Positions 8,579 to 17,648 of a stretch of DNA of 64,000 bases are shown here, in pieces (position 1 is the first letter of the stretch; every line of letters starts with the position of its first letter). The position numbers and the translations under genes are program-made. The notes under the pieces were generated by a model. That model had not been told where the DNA came from, did not search any database, and saw only the letters and a program-made list of their open reading frames with translations. This DNA is from Merdimonas faecis (lineage in GTDB: Bacteria > Bacillota > Clostridia > Lachnospirales > Lachnospiraceae). The DNA lies in contig NZ_MIEH01000018.1 of NCBI RefSeq assembly GCF_001754075.1, positions 520,462 to 584,461 of the forward strand. The letters are read 5' to 3'.

Positions 8579-9700
8579 ATGAAAATCGTAACTGCTATTG
8601 ATTCCTTTAAGGGCAGCATGACATCCATCGAAGCCGGACATGCTGCCAAAAAAGGAATACTTGCCGCTCACCCGGACGCCCAGGTGATCATAAAACCACT
8701 GGCCGACGGAGGTGAGGGAACCACCGATGCCTTAATCGAGGGGCTGAACGGAAAGCGGATCCCCCTTACCGTTACCGGCCCATTCGGTGATCCTATCTCC
8801 TGCTATTACGGCTATCTTCCAGAGACCTCTACCGCTGTTATCGAAATGGCGGCAGCAGCCGGAATCACACTCTCCGACAGGCATGACCCGCTTACCGCCA
8901 CCACCCGCGGCGTGGGAGAAATAATCCTTGATGCTGTCCGCCGTGGCTGCCGGGATTTCATCATCGGCATAGGAGGCAGCGCCACGAATGACGGTGGCAT
9001 CGGGATGCTCTCTGCTCTGGGATTTTCCTTCCTCTCTGAAAATGGATCCGATGCCGGGGAGGGCGGACAGGCACTTGGAAAAGTCTGCTCTGTGGACATC
9101 TCCGGTCAGGACCCGAGACTTAAGGACTGCCGTTTCCGCGTTGCCTGTGACGTGACAAACCCGCTCTGCGGCAAAAACGGCGCTACTTATATTTATGGTC
9201 CACAGAAAGGGGTCACAGAGGATATGAAGGAACCTTTGGACCAGGCCATGTCACATTATGCCAGGGTCTGCGCCTCTTTTCTTGGAAAGGACTGTTCACT
9301 AGCAGAAGGAGCCGGAGCCGCCGGCGGCCTGGGATTTGCCTTCTTAAGTTTCCTGAACGCCCGGCTGATCCCCGGGACCAGCCTGATCCTGGAGGCAGTC
9401 GGCCTGGAAGAGGAATTAAAGGATGCCGACATTGTCATCACCGGAGAAGGCCGTCTTGATCATCAGACCGCTATGGGAAAGGCTCCCGTAGGTGTCGCTT
9501 CACTGGCAAAAAAATATGGCGCTAAGGTCATCGCCTTTGCGGGCAGCGTTACCGCCGATGCCACCGCCTGCAACGACGCTGGGATTGACGCCTTCTTCCC
9601 CATCGTCCGAGGCGTCACTACACTGGAAGAGGCCATGGATCCCGCAAACGCCAGGGCCAACCTGGCTGCCTGTGCAGAACAGGTTTTCCGGCTCCTCTAA
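8579..9700 (+). CDS. glxK: Glycerate kinase
   Basis: This GarK/GlxK-family enzyme phosphorylates D-glycerate, feeding it to lower glycolysis. The protein starts MKIVTAIDSFKGS, with the family signatures KPLADGGEGTTDAL, GGSATNDGG and ITGEGRLDHQT clearly present. I place the start at 8579, behind GGAGG at 8565-8569, and not at the upstream in-frame ATG at 8564. About 373 residues is the usual size. It is preceded by a CdaR-type regulator; no transporter or dehydrogenase for glycerate is in the window. Confidence 0.94.
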   Translation: MKIVTAIDSFKGSMTSIEAGHAAKKGILAAHPDAQVIIKPLADGGEGTTDALIEGLNGKRIPLTVTGPFGDPISCYYGYLPETSTAVIEMAAAAGITLSDRHDPLTATTRGVGEIILDAVRRGCRDFIIGIGGSATNDGGIGMLSALGFSFLSENGSDAGEGGQALGKVCSVDISGQDPRLKDCRFRVACDVTNPLCGKNGATYIYGPQKGVTEDMKEPLDQAMSHYARVCASFLGKDCSLAEGAGAAGGLGFAFLSFLNARLIPGTSLILEAVGLEEELKDADIVITGEGRLDHQTAMGKAPVGVASLAKKYGAKVIAFAGSVTADATACNDAGIDAFFPIVRGVTTLEEAMDPANARANLAACAEQVFRLL

Positions 9701-9814
9701 CGTCGGCTCCTGTTTCCGCATTTTTCCTTGAATTTGTGAGAAAAGTGCGTTATACTTAGGACACACATTTGGTTAAGCATTTAATTATTTAGTGATAGCG
9801 ATAAGGAGTTTGGC

Positions 9815-10276
9815 ATGAAAAACAGTCTGTGGGAAGAATTTTTTCAATCGATGATGTGTTTTAAGAAGCTGGAATCTGCATTTTCTCTGGAATGTGAGAT
9901 GCAGATGAATGAAATGGCCATTCTCCAGGACATTCTGGGCGGATGCAGCTGCAGCGAAAAGGCCTGTACCAACCTGGATGTGCCAAAGATGCAGGAACAG
10001 CTTAAGATTTCCAAGCCAGCCGTTTCTTATATTCTGAACACTCTGGAAAAAAAGCACTACATCGTCCGTGAAATCGACGCCCATGACCGGCGCAAAATCT
10101 CCATCAGCACCACACCGGAGGGACGCTCGGCTGCCATGCACTCCAGGGAGCGGTGTGAAGCCGTCTGGACGGAGCTCCTGGAAAATTTCGGCGAGGACAA
10201 CATGCGTACCCTTATTGATCTTCTTAATACCTTAAACGAACTGTCCTGCAGTCTTGGACTGGACAAAAAAAAATAA
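9815..10276 (+). CDS. MarR-family transcriptional regulator with a cysteine cluster
   Basis: A 153-residue MarR protein: recognition helix ISKPAVSYILNTLEKKHYI and the wing with DAHDRRKISISTTPEG. Just before the helix-turn-helix, at residues about 47-56, it carries CSCSEKAC, a C-x-C-x4-C cluster that is not a standard part of the fold and could sense metal or oxidants. The start follows AAGGAG with a six-base spacer. It stands alone; its target is not evident. A strong hairpin follows the stop. Confidence 0.85.
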   Translation: MKNSLWEEFFQSMMCFKKLESAFSLECEMQMNEMAILQDILGGCSCSEKACTNLDVPKMQEQLKISKPAVSYILNTLEKKHYIVREIDAHDRRKISISTTPEGRSAAMHSRERCEAVWTELLENFGEDNMRTLIDLLNTLNELSCSLGLDKKK

Positions 10277-10287
10277 ATCGTTAAGAA

Positions 10288-10330
10288 AAGCGGCTGTCTC
10301 TGATTTTCGGGACAGCCGCTTATATTTTGT
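10288..10330. terminator. Bidirectional terminator between marR and clpC
   Basis: AAGCGGCTGTC and GACAGCCGCTT form a perfect 11-bp stem with a 12-base loop between two convergent genes. T-rich sequence follows on the plus side (TATATTTTGT) and the minus side (TTTTCTT). Confidence 0.85.
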
Positions 10331-10357
10331 CTGTGTTTTGCAGTTTTATCTATATTA

Positions 10358-12808
10358 TTACAGTTGATATGCCGCTTCCTTCGGCCTTTCGCTTAAGAAG
10401 ATCTCCTCTCCGTCTCCTTCCGCCACCAATTCCTTCTCCGGATCAAAGTCCTCTTTCAACAGCTGATCTGCCACCAGATTCTGCAATGTGGACTGTACCG
10501 CCCGCCTGAGCGGCCTTGCCCCAAAGGCCGGATCGAATCCTTTTTTCGTCAGGATATCTACAGCCTCTTCTGTAACCTTCAGATTGATTCCCTGTTTCTT
10601 AAGCCGTCTGGAAAATTCGTCCGTCATGTGTACGGCGATCCTTCGGATCTCTTCCTCGCCCAGCTGATGGAATACAATGATCTCATCTAACCTGTTTAAA
10701 AACTCCGGCTGGAAGGTCTGTTTTACCTCTTCAATGACACGGCTCTTGATCGTTTCTTCTCTCTTAGCCCTTTCTTCCTGTCCGGACTGAATGAATCCCA
10801 GAGATTTCTTCCCAAGGATATCCCTCGCTCCTACGTTAGAGGTCAGGACAATGATCGTATTCTGGAAGCTGACCGTCCGCCCCTGTGAGTCAGTGAGACG
10901 TCCGTCATCCAGGATCTGCAGCAGTGCGTTCCATACATCCGGATGGGCCTTCTCAATCTCGTCAAACAGCACGATGCTGTAAGGATGTTTCCTTACCTGC
11001 TCTGTCAGCTGTCCGCCCTCTTCGTGACCTACATATCCCGGCGGAGATCCGATCAGCTTGGAAACTGTGTAGGATTCCATGTATTCAGACATATCCATGC
11101 GGATCATGGCCGTCTCGTCCTGGAACATGGCTTCTGCCAGTGCCCGACAAAGCTCTGTCTTCCCTACGCCTGTGGGGCCGAGGAATAAAAAGGATCCAAT
11201 AGGCCTTCCCGGATCTGCCACGCCGGTACGTCCCCGCCGGATGGCTCTCGCTACGCTTCTGACCGCCTCGTCCTGTCCAATGACCCTTTGCTTCAGGGTC
11301 TCTTCCAGGGTGCGAAGCCTCTCCTTCTCAGTCATGGTCAGCATGGTCACCGGGATTCCCGTCCAGGCTGAGACCACGGCTGCGATATCCTGTGCATCTA
11401 CCTTATGGCTCTGCCCTTTCTGCCAGGCCTCCTGTCTCTGCTTCAGATCCTGCTCCATAGCCCGCTGCTGATCTCTCAGTCTGGCCGCCTGCTCATATTC
11501 CTGGGCGTTTGCGGCCTTCTTTTTCTCACGCGAGATGGCTGTGATATTGTCTTCCATTTCCTGCAGCTCTCCCGGGACGGTCAGACTCTTTGTCCGTATC
11601 CTGGACGCCGCTTCATCCAGAAGGTCAATGGCTTTATCCGGCAGGAAACGATCCTGGATATAGCGGTCTGACAGCTCTGCCGCCGCCTGTACCGCCTCGT
11701 CTGTGATGGTAAGGCCGTGGAATTCCTCGTACCGCTTCTTAAGCCCCCTCAGAATCTCCACCGCGCCTTCCACGTCCGGCTCCTCCACGGAAACCGGCTG
11801 GAATCTTCGCTCCAGCGCTGCATCCTTTTCAATGTGGCGCCGGTACTCGTTCCGGGTAGTCGCTCCGATGATCCGTAAACTTCCTCTTGCCAGCACAGGT
11901 TTTAAGATATTCGCGGCATCCAGTGCGTCGCTTGCACCGGCGCCCGCTCCCATGATCGTATGCAGCTCATCCAGGAACAGGATCACATCCTCCTTTTTCT
12001 CTGCTTCCTCTAAGAACTTCTGAATCCGTTCCTCGAAATCTCCCCTGAATTTGGTACCGGATATCATTCCCACCAGATCCACTGAGACGACCCGTTTATG
12101 TTTGAGGTTCATAGGAATATGTCCGTCAGCGATCCGCTGAGCCAGACCTTCGATAACAGCCGTCTTACCTACGCCTGGATCACCGATGAGCACCGGGTTA
12201 TTCTTGGTGCGCCGGGACAGGATCTGCACCAGACGTTCCACCACATCCTCCCGGCCGATCATCGGATCAAAACCTCCGTCTTCTGCCACTTTTGTCATAT
12301 CCCTGCCGAATTTCTCCAGCATGGATTCTTCTGCCTCCTGCTCTGTTTCTGTCTGTTCCTCTTCACTTCCGATTTCTTCCAACTGATCCATCTCCTTTTG
12401 CACCATTTCTCTTTGCACGTCCATAGACTGCAGAAGCTGTGCTGCCGCACACTGATCCGCCCGCAGGATTCCGGCAAGCAGATCCACCGGCTCTACCTTT
12501 TCCCGGTCCCTCTCCCTTGCCGCAAGAGACGCCTGATACAGCACCTCGTCCGCCTCCCCGGATACCTGGATCGCCCGGGAGTGTATCTGTGTCACACCGC
12601 CGTCATAGCGGCGGACATACTCCTCCAGAAGCTTCTCATCCAGCCCGCAGTTCTCTAAGGCACGGCCCGCGAAGCCCCCTTCTTTTGCCAGGGCCCACAG
12701 GAGATGCTCGCTCCCCAGGAAACCATGGCCCATCTTTGCCGCCAGCTTTAATGCCGTCTGAAAGATATGCAGAGCTTTTTGGCTGTAAAGTTCCAGATTA
12801 ACCTTCAT
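10358..12808 (-). CDS. clpC: ATP-dependent Clp protease ATPase subunit ClpC
   Basis: An 816-residue Hsp100 unfoldase that should feed proteins to ClpP. In order: the double Clp-N repeat (residues 1-140), the first AAA+ module ([18 protein letters not shown]), a middle region containing a UVR-like helix pair ([16 protein letters not shown]), the second AAA+ module ([20 protein letters not shown]) and the D2-small domain. The short middle region marks ClpC and not ClpB. It overlaps the McsA-like gene upstream by 11 bp, so the two form an operon; no ctsR or mcsB lies beside them. Confidence 0.94.
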   Translation of the reverse strand: MKVNLELYSQKALHIFQTALKLAAKMGHGFLGSEHLLWALAKEGGFAGRALENCGLDEKLLEEYVRRYDGGVTQIHSRAIQVSGEADEVLYQASLAARERDREKVEPVDLLAGILRADQCAAAQLLQSMDVQREMVQKEMDQLEEIGSEEEQTETEQEAEESMLEKFGRDMTKVAEDGGFDPMIGREDVVERLVQILSRRTKNNPVLIGDPGVGKTAVIEGLAQRIADGHIPMNLKHKRVVSVDLVGMISGTKFRGDFEERIQKFLEEAEKKEDVILFLDELHTIMGAGAGASDALDAANILKPVLARGSLRIIGATTRNEYRRHIEKDAALERRFQPVSVEEPDVEGAVEILRGLKKRYEEFHGLTITDEAVQAAAELSDRYIQDRFLPDKAIDLLDEAASRIRTKSLTVPGELQEMEDNITAISREKKKAANAQEYEQAARLRDQQRAMEQDLKQRQEAWQKGQSHKVDAQDIAAVVSAWTGIPVTMLTMTEKERLRTLEETLKQRVIGQDEAVRSVARAIRRGRTGVADPGRPIGSFLFLGPTGVGKTELCRALAEAMFQDETAMIRMDMSEYMESYTVSKLIGSPPGYVGHEEGGQLTEQVRKHPYSIVLFDEIEKAHPDVWNALLQILDDGRLTDSQGRTVSFQNTIIVLTSNVGARDILGKKSLGFIQSGQEERAKREETIKSRVIEEVKQTFQPEFLNRLDEIIVFHQLGEEEIRRIAVHMTDEFSRRLKKQGINLKVTEEAVDILTKKGFDPAFGARPLRRAVQSTLQNLVADQLLKEDFDPEKELVAEGDGEEIFLSERPKEAAYQL

Positions 12809-13166
12809 GGGAACACACCTCCTTTTCCATTACGGCTATATCATCCCGAAGCTTTGCCGCCTCCTCATAATCTTCCCTGCCGGCTGCTTCTGAAAGCCGG
12901 GCGCGCAAAAGGGAAAGTCTCCGCCTCTTCTTCAGATCCTCCGCAGCATCATCCGGAAAGGCCCGCTCTCCATAGCGTCTGGGCTCCGGCCTTCCCGGCC
13001 ACCAGCCAGAATAATTCCGGAAAGTCTCCGCCTGTCCGGATGCCACCGCCTGCTGCCACATCCGCTGCAGGCAGTCGTCACATACAGAAATCTGATAAAG
13101 GCCGCCCATATAATTAAGATAGAACACCTTATCGGCTTCATTTTTATTACAGAATTGACATTTCAT
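12798..13166 (-). CDS. McsA-like zinc-finger / UVR-motif protein
   Basis: A 122-residue protein with two CxxC pairs at the amino end (CQFC, CDDC) and a carboxy-terminal UvrB/UvrC motif (REDYEEAAKLRDDIAVME). This is the layout of McsA, the adaptor that activates the McsB arginine kinase and docks on ClpC, but the middle is short and no McsB is next to it. The ATG at 13166 follows AAAGGGGTG; a GTG at 13178 in the same frame lies inside the ribosome site. The gene runs straight into clpC, supporting a role as a ClpC partner. Confidence 0.82.
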   Translation of the reverse strand: MKCQFCNKNEADKVFYLNYMGGLYQISVCDDCLQRMWQQAVASGQAETFRNYSGWWPGRPEPRRYGERAFPDDAAEDLKKRRRLSLLRARLSEAAGREDYEEAAKLRDDIAVMEKEVCSHEG

Positions 13167-13295
13167 AGGAAAAATCACCCCTTTATCTCTTCATATATAT
13201 AAAAACATTAATAGTTAAGTTTTTAATAATATAATCCAAAACAATAGAAACGTCAATATATTTGAACTTATTTATACTTTTTTAAGGATTTGTAC

Positions 13296-13381
13296 GCAAT
13301 TGGGGACGTACACTTTTTGCGTTGGTGTACGTCCCCAATTGCAAAAGTCCCTGTCCCTTTTTGCAAAAGCCTATGTCCCCA
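13296..13381. repeat. Palindromic GGGGACGTACAC element, copy A
   Basis: Perfect 18-bp arms, left 13296-13313 and right 13325-13342, with the outer variable part GCAATT and the shared core GGGGACGTACAC. To the right follow two degenerate units in reverse orientation (CCCTGTCCC and TATGTCCCC). The element ends 6 bp from the stop of the ABC-F gene (minus strand), so it can form that gene's terminal hairpin. One of six copies in the window. Confidence 0.9.
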
Positions 13382-13386
13382 ATGAA

Positions 13387-14913
13387 CTAAAGTTCCACTA
13401 TTTTTGTAGCGATCCGCTCCTGGAACCTTGCGTCATGTTCTACGATCAGCATGGAGGGCTCGTATCTTAATAAGACTTCTTCAATCTGCATCCTGGTAAA
13501 CACATCTACGTAATTCAGTGGCTCATCCCACAGATATAAATTTGCCGGCGTAAGCAGGCTCTCGGCGATCTGGATCTTCTTTTTCTGCCCTTCTGAATAT
13601 TCCTGAAGTTCTTTTGTAAACTGCTCTCTCTCCACGCCCATCTGCCGCAGGATGGCGCAGAACAGGCTTTCTTCCAGTCCTCGCTTTTCACAGAATTTAC
13701 GGATGCTTCCATTTAAATACGAAGTGTCCTGACTCACATATGAAATGACAAGTCCCGAAGCCAATGTAAGGCGTCCCTGCTCCTGAAAATTCCAAAAATG
13801 ATCTGCCGCTCCCTTTCCATATCCGACCGCCTTCAAAACCGCCTTTATCAATGTAGATTTTCCACATCCATTAGAGCCGTGTAAAAAGACGCGCTCTCCT
13901 TTTCGAAGCTCCAGCTTAAGATTCTGGAACAGCCATGTATCTGATTCCGGATACCGGAGTCCCAGATTATCTGCCTCAAGAAGCACCTCTTTGTGGTGAA
14001 CGAGGGGCTGCATTTTCAGCTCTGCCAGTGTTTCTACGTCTTTCAAAAGCCCTTCCTTCTCCCGGATAGCGTCTTCTTTCCTGTGCTCCAGAATCTTGGA
14101 ACGCTTCATCATCTTTGCGGCTTTATGTCCGATATAGCCACGGTCCGGCTTAAGTCCTGCCGTCTTCTGGCCGATTTTGCTTTTCTCTGTCTGATCCGAC
14201 CAGCCCTTCGCCTGTCTGGCTGCCTTTTCCAGTTTTACGATTTCCTTCTTATGCTTCTCATTCTCCTTTTCTGCAGAAGCATCCCTTCTTCGCTTATTCT
14301 CCTCCCAACTGGAAAAGTTCCCGCTCTGTACCTCTATGCTCTGCCGGTTCAGCACCAGGATATGGTCGATACAGGCATCCAGAAGATCCCGGTCATGAGA
14401 GACCAGAATAAACCCTTTCTTTCCGCTCAGGTATGTTTTCACTGTCTCTCTTGCCTCCTGATCCAGATGGTTGGTGGGCTCATCCACCAGGAGAAATTCC
14501 TGTTCTCCGGAAAACAGGACGGCCAGCATGACTTTAGTCTGTTCTCCCTGGCTCAGGGTGCCAAAGGGCCGGTACAAAACCTCTGCATCCAGACCGAGCT
14601 TTGTTAGCTCTACGATCACTCTCCACTCTTCACAACCGGACTTCCACTCTTCCAAAAGTTCTGAGGCCATACGCTCCTTGTCCTTTCGGGCGGCCGGATA
14701 GGGGAAATAGTCAAACGCTACGCTTGCGCTGATGGTTCCCTGATAGGGATATTTTCCCTGCAAAAGCCTTAAAAATGTGGTTTTCCCCTTCCCGTTTCTT
14801 CCTGCAAACCCCAGTTTCCAGTCTGTATCCAGTGTAAATGACACATCATCAAAAATCACATCAAAGCTGCTCTCATAAGAAAATGTCAGATGGCTGACTA
14901 AAATCTGTGACAT
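13387..14913 (-). CDS. Lsa/CplR-type ABC-F ribosome protection protein
   Basis: A soluble protein of about 508 residues with two ABC ATPase domains and no membrane segment. Domain 1 has GRNGKGKTTFLRLL, LSQGEQTKVMLA and LLVDEPTNHLD; domain 2 has HGSNGCGKSTLIKAV, YSEGQKKKIQIAESLL and WDEPLNYVD. Between them is the charged two-helix linker of ABC-F proteins. Length and linker resemble the Lsa/CplR group, which clears lincosamide, streptogramin A and pleuromutilin drugs from the ribosome; this specificity is inferred from resemblance. The start at 14913 follows AGGAGGGAG. A 200-nt leader with an apparent attenuator precedes it. Confidence 0.88.
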   Translation of the reverse strand: MSQILVSHLTFSYESSFDVIFDDVSFTLDTDWKLGFAGRNGKGKTTFLRLLQGKYPYQGTISASVAFDYFPYPAARKDKERMASELLEEWKSGCEEWRVIVELTKLGLDAEVLYRPFGTLSQGEQTKVMLAVLFSGEQEFLLVDEPTNHLDQEARETVKTYLSGKKGFILVSHDRDLLDACIDHILVLNRQSIEVQSGNFSSWEENKRRRDASAEKENEKHKKEIVKLEKAARQAKGWSDQTEKSKIGQKTAGLKPDRGYIGHKAAKMMKRSKILEHRKEDAIREKEGLLKDVETLAELKMQPLVHHKEVLLEADNLGLRYPESDTWLFQNLKLELRKGERVFLHGSNGCGKSTLIKAVLKAVGYGKGAADHFWNFQEQGRLTLASGLVISYVSQDTSYLNGSIRKFCEKRGLEESLFCAILRQMGVEREQFTKELQEYSEGQKKKIQIAESLLTPANLYLWDEPLNYVDVFTRMQIEEVLLRYEPSMLIVEHDARFQERIATKIVEL

Positions 14914-15071
14914 TAAACTCCCTCCTCTTTCCTGCTGCCAAAAAAGATATAGGGGATCCATTTCCTCTCCGGAATTTTCCGCACGAAAAAAAGAGAGGGA
15001 TGAGGACCTCCGTTTTTGACAGCATAAAACAAATATCTCCCTTTCGGGCGATCGTAATCACTTAGTTTCAT
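14913..15071 (-). CDS. Possible 52-residue leader reading frame of the ABC-F gene
   Basis: The frame starts MKLSDYDRPKG and ends at a TAA that shares bases with the ABC-F start (TAATG), so translation would be coupled. It has no clear ribosome site of its own, and it spans the predicted attenuator hairpin. It may be only an open frame in the leader. Confidence 0.3.
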   Translation of the reverse strand: MKLSDYDRPKGRYLFYAVKNGGPHPSLFFVRKIPERKWIPYIFFGSRKEEGV

Positions 15072-15111
15072 GCGTTCAAAAACAGATTATTTCCTCATCT
15101 TTTCACCTCTC
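14986..15111 (-). promoter_or_regulatory. Predicted ribosome-controlled attenuator before the ABC-F gene
   Basis: On the minus strand GAGAGG-TGAAAA-GATGAGGA (15111 to 15092) is complementary to TCCTCATC-CCTCTC (15006 to 14993), apart from the TGAAAA bulge, and the second arm runs directly into seven T (14992-14986): an intrinsic terminator. The first arm is also the ribosome site and start of a three-codon frame (ATG AGG AAA TAA). A ribosome held there would block the stem and let RNA polymerase through to the ABC-F gene. Confidence 0.6.
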
Positions 15112-15128
15112 TCTTATTTGCTGGGGTT

Positions 15129-15158
15129 ATTATAAGCCCGGAAGGGAACCCGTGTCAA
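15129..15158 (-). promoter_or_regulatory. Sigma-A type promoter of the ABC-F gene
   Basis: Minus strand TTGACA (plus 15153-15158) and TATAAT (15129-15134) with an 18-base spacer, both exact consensus hexamers. Transcription would start near 15122, giving a leader of about 210 nt. Confidence 0.85.
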
Positions 15159-15250
15159 GCTGGAACTTCTCCTCCTGTATCCTCCTTGATTTTTTCCCCA
15201 CAAGTGTTAATATATATAGTAGATTTCAAAGGTAGGAGGAGGAATCTGTT

Positions 15251-15568
15251 ATGGGAACAAAAAAGACACATCACGCATCCCAGCCGATAAAATCAATCAC
15301 AACGACCAAAGATAAGACAATGGCAATCGAGACCAGAGCCGGGATCCTGCAAAATGAGATGGCAGATCTGAAAGCACATATTTACCTGCAGTACATGGGG
15401 AAAGAATTCAGCACAGCCGACATCATGAAGCAGATCAAACATATCTGGACCAAGGAGCTTGGAAGACAGCCGGAAGAGCTTCGCAGCGTCAATGTTTACC
15501 TGAAGCCGGAAGAATTTGCGGCCTACTATGTGATCAATGACGAGGTCAACGGAAAGATCTCTTTATAA
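15251..15568 (+). CDS. DUF6465 family protein
   Basis: A small protein of 105 residues. After a polar start it reads MADLKAHIYLQYMGKEFSTA, then a helix with KQIKHIWTKELGR and a strand VNVYLKPEEFAAYYVIND, which I recognise as the Clostridia DUF6465 family of unknown function. AGGAGGAGG lies just before the ATG. No catalytic residues can be named. Confidence 0.8.
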   Translation: MGTKKTHHASQPIKSITTTKDKTMAIETRAGILQNEMADLKAHIYLQYMGKEFSTADIMKQIKHIWTKELGRQPEELRSVNVYLKPEEFAAYYVINDEVNGKISL

Positions 15569-15607
15569 TCATCTTTTAAAACATAATGAAAGCACAAGGA
15601 GGAACCT

Positions 15608-16477
15608 ATGCCTGACTACGTAATTACGACTGACTCAAATTCTGACGTGCTGCCGGAATTTGTCAAAGCCAACCAGCTTACCATCATTCCTCAGTATTAT
15701 GCCTTCGGTGATACTGTTTATGGGGACGAGCTTAATATGGAGCCCCATGACTTTTATGAAACAATGCGAAATGGAGAACTGCCAAAATCCATGGCAAACA
15801 ATCCTGCGGTGATCCGTGAGAAGTTTGAACAGATCTTAAAGGAAGGAAAAAATATCCTTCACATCGCATTTTCCAGCGCACTGAGCGGAAGCTGCAGCAC
15901 TGTTATCATGATATCCAATGAACTGATGGAGCAATATCCGGACCGCAGGATCCTTGTCTTTGATTCTTTGAATGCTTCTCTGGGAGAGGGCGTCTCCGTT
16001 TATCGTGCCGTCGAGCTTCAGAAAGCCGGAAAAGATATGGAAGAAGTCTATGATGTCCTGATGGAAGAACGTGATCATGTAAACGTCTCCTTTACTGTAG
16101 ATGATCTGAACCATCTGCAGCGGGGAGGACGCGTTTCCAAGACTACAGCCGTTGTGGGAAGTCTGGTCAACATCAAACCGATCCTGACCGTGACGGCCTC
16201 CGGTGAATTAAAAGCTGACGGTACTGTCAGAGGCAGAAAAAAATCCCTGAAAACACTGGTAACCCGTATGGAGGCATCTCTGGATCTTAATTCCTATGGA
16301 AAGGATCGAATGGTTGCGGTTATTCATGGTGACTGTCTGGAAGATGCCAGAAGCGTAGCCGATATGGTAAAAAGCCTTGGCTTTACCAATGTGGTCATCA
16401 ATGACGTCAGTCCCAGCATCGGGACTCATGCCGGTCCGGGCGTTGTGGGACTGGTATTCTACGGAAAACAGAAATAA
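15608..16477 (+). CDS. DegV family fatty-acid-binding protein
   Basis: A 289-residue DegV protein: VITTDSNSDVLPE at the start, MANNPAVIREKFEQ, IAFSSALSGSC in the fatty-acid head-group loop, VFDSLNASLGEG, and GRVSKTTAVVGSLVNIKPIL in the central part. The family (FakB-like) binds fatty acids and, with a FakA kinase, delivers acyl phosphate for lipid synthesis; no FakA gene lies nearby, so the partner is elsewhere or different. The start follows AAGGAGG. Confidence 0.93.
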   Translation: MPDYVITTDSNSDVLPEFVKANQLTIIPQYYAFGDTVYGDELNMEPHDFYETMRNGELPKSMANNPAVIREKFEQILKEGKNILHIAFSSALSGSCSTVIMISNELMEQYPDRRILVFDSLNASLGEGVSVYRAVELQKAGKDMEEVYDVLMEERDHVNVSFTVDDLNHLQRGGRVSKTTAVVGSLVNIKPILTVTASGELKADGTVRGRKKSLKTLVTRMEASLDLNSYGKDRMVAVIHGDCLEDARSVADMVKSLGFTNVVINDVSPSIGTHAGPGVVGLVFYGKQK

Positions 16478-16485
16478 ATACACGA

Positions 16486-16532
16486 TAAAAAGACAGATCT
16501 GTCGGATGCTTCTATCCGGATCTGTCTTTTTT
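16486..16532 (+). terminator. Terminator after the degV gene
   Basis: AAAAAGACAGATC and GATCTGTCTTTTT pair around an inner CGGAT/ATCCG stem; seven T follow. Confidence 0.9.
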
Positions 16533-16576
16533 TCTGTCTCTCTATCCTTTTCCCCCGGGAATCCTTCTGCCCCTTT

Positions 16577-17122
16577 TTACAGATCCACGATCCTGGGTCT
16601 GTGATGAGTATATGGCAGGAACTTTTTCAGTAAATCCTGGGTTTTGAATTTCAGATGGGTAGTGTTGATCCCTGTGTTACACACAAACCACTCGCCCTCT
16701 GCCACCTCTTTATCAATGATCAGCTGTACATAGTCGTCTTCATCATTGAGAAGCCCTACTACACTGGCAGATCCAGGCGTACATCCAATATGCTCCAGCA
16801 TATGCTCCGGCGAGGCAAAGGACATATGGGAAACCCCCAGCTTTTTACTGAAAGAAGCCGTGTCAAATGCCTTATGGTCCGGCATCACCAGCAGGAAAAA
16901 GCTGGTCTTCTTTTGATTGCATAAAAATACATCCTTACGCACCGGTGCGTCCAGCACTTCACCGATGGCCTTACACTCTTCCATCGAAGAGGCCGGATCA
17001 TTATCCACCCGCTCAAATTGAATCCCCAGTTTCGCAAATACCTTATAAACCTCCTGCTCCAGAGGAACACGTTCTTTCACATTCTCCGGAACCGTCGTCA
17101 TAATCTCACTGATATACATCAT
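16577..17122 (-). CDS. Prolyl-tRNA editing-type (YbaK/ProX) deacylase
   Basis: A protein of about 182 residues with the YbaK/ProX fold: VDNDPASSMEECKAIG, a KDVFLCNQKKTSFFLLVM core that includes the conserved lysine, LGVSHMSFASPEHM and GCTPGSASVVGLLND. Members hydrolyse Ala or Cys mischarged on tRNA-Pro and act as free-standing editing factors. I place the start at 17122 (MMYISEI), five bases after GGAGG; an upstream in-frame ATG at 17164 has no such site. Confidence 0.88.
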   Translation of the reverse strand: MMYISEIMTTVPENVKERVPLEQEVYKVFAKLGIQFERVDNDPASSMEECKAIGEVLDAPVRKDVFLCNQKKTSFFLLVMPDHKAFDTASFSKKLGVSHMSFASPEHMLEHIGCTPGSASVVGLLNDEDDYVQLIIDKEVAEGEWFVCNTGINTTHLKFKTQDLLKKFLPYTHHRPRIVDL

Positions 17123-17194
17123 CGTTTCCTCCATTCCGGGTGCTCTGACAGTCAACACCCACATTCCCTTTCATTATAAAATACCCGTTCCTTC

Positions 17195-17254
17195 TTGACA
17201 ATCCCTCTGTTACATCCCATAATAATAGAAACAAGCGAATACCCATAGGGGTAT
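17195..17254 (+). promoter_or_regulatory. csoR promoter and CsoR-type operator
   Basis: TTGACA (17195-17200) and CATAAT (17218-17223) are 17 bases apart. Downstream at 17239-17254 lies ATACCCATAGGGGTAT, a G/C-core dyad of the form bound by CsoR repressors. This suggests autoregulation of csoR. Confidence 0.75.
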
Positions 17255-17283
17255 ATGGTTTTACTTACAAGGAGGTTGACAAC

Positions 17284-17559
17284 ATGAGACAATGCATGGA
17301 TTCTGAAAACCTGCACCGACGCCTGAAAAAAATCATCGGCCAGGTACAAGCCATAGACCGTATGATCGATGAAGACGTCCCCTGCGAGGACGTTCTTTCC
17401 CAGATCAACGCCGCCAAATCTGCCCTGCACAAAGCCGGCCAGGTCGTACTGGAAGGCCATATCAAGCACTGCGTCAGAGACGGCATCGAACACGGCGACG
17501 CTGACCAGACTATCGCAAACTTTACCAAAGCCGTAGAACGGTTTTCAAATATGGGATAA
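17284..17559 (+). CDS. csoR: CsoR-family copper-sensing repressor
   Basis: A 91-residue all-helical DUF156 protein. Cys34, His59 and Cys63 have exactly the spacing (C-x24-H-x3-C) of the Cu(I) ligands of Bacillus CsoR, with GQVQAIDRMI on the first helix. Cu(I) binding releases the repressor from its operator. Operator-like dyads are found before this gene and twice before the P-type ATPase that follows. The start is preceded by AAGGAGG. Copper is the likely signal, inferred from the ligands. Confidence 0.9.
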   Translation: MRQCMDSENLHRRLKKIIGQVQAIDRMIDEDVPCEDVLSQINAAKSALHKAGQVVLEGHIKHCVRDGIEHGDADQTIANFTKAVERFSNMG

Positions 17560-17567
17560 TTGTGAAC

Positions 17568-17646
17568 AAAGTGTGAAGGGGGACGTACACTTTTGCAAAA
17601 GGGGACAGGCACCAACGCAAAAAGTGTACGTCCCCCTTCACACTTT
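17568..17646. repeat. Palindromic GGGGACGTACAC element, copy B
   Basis: Arms AAAGTGTGAAGGGGGACGTAC... and its complement run from 17568 to about 17596 and from about 17617 to 17646; the outer 11 bases AAAGTGTGAAG occur in no other copy. The centre holds a GGGGACAGGCACC unit. It begins 8 bp after the csoR stop and ends 2 bp before the -35 of the ATPase promoter. Confidence 0.9.
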
Positions 17647-17648
17647 TC

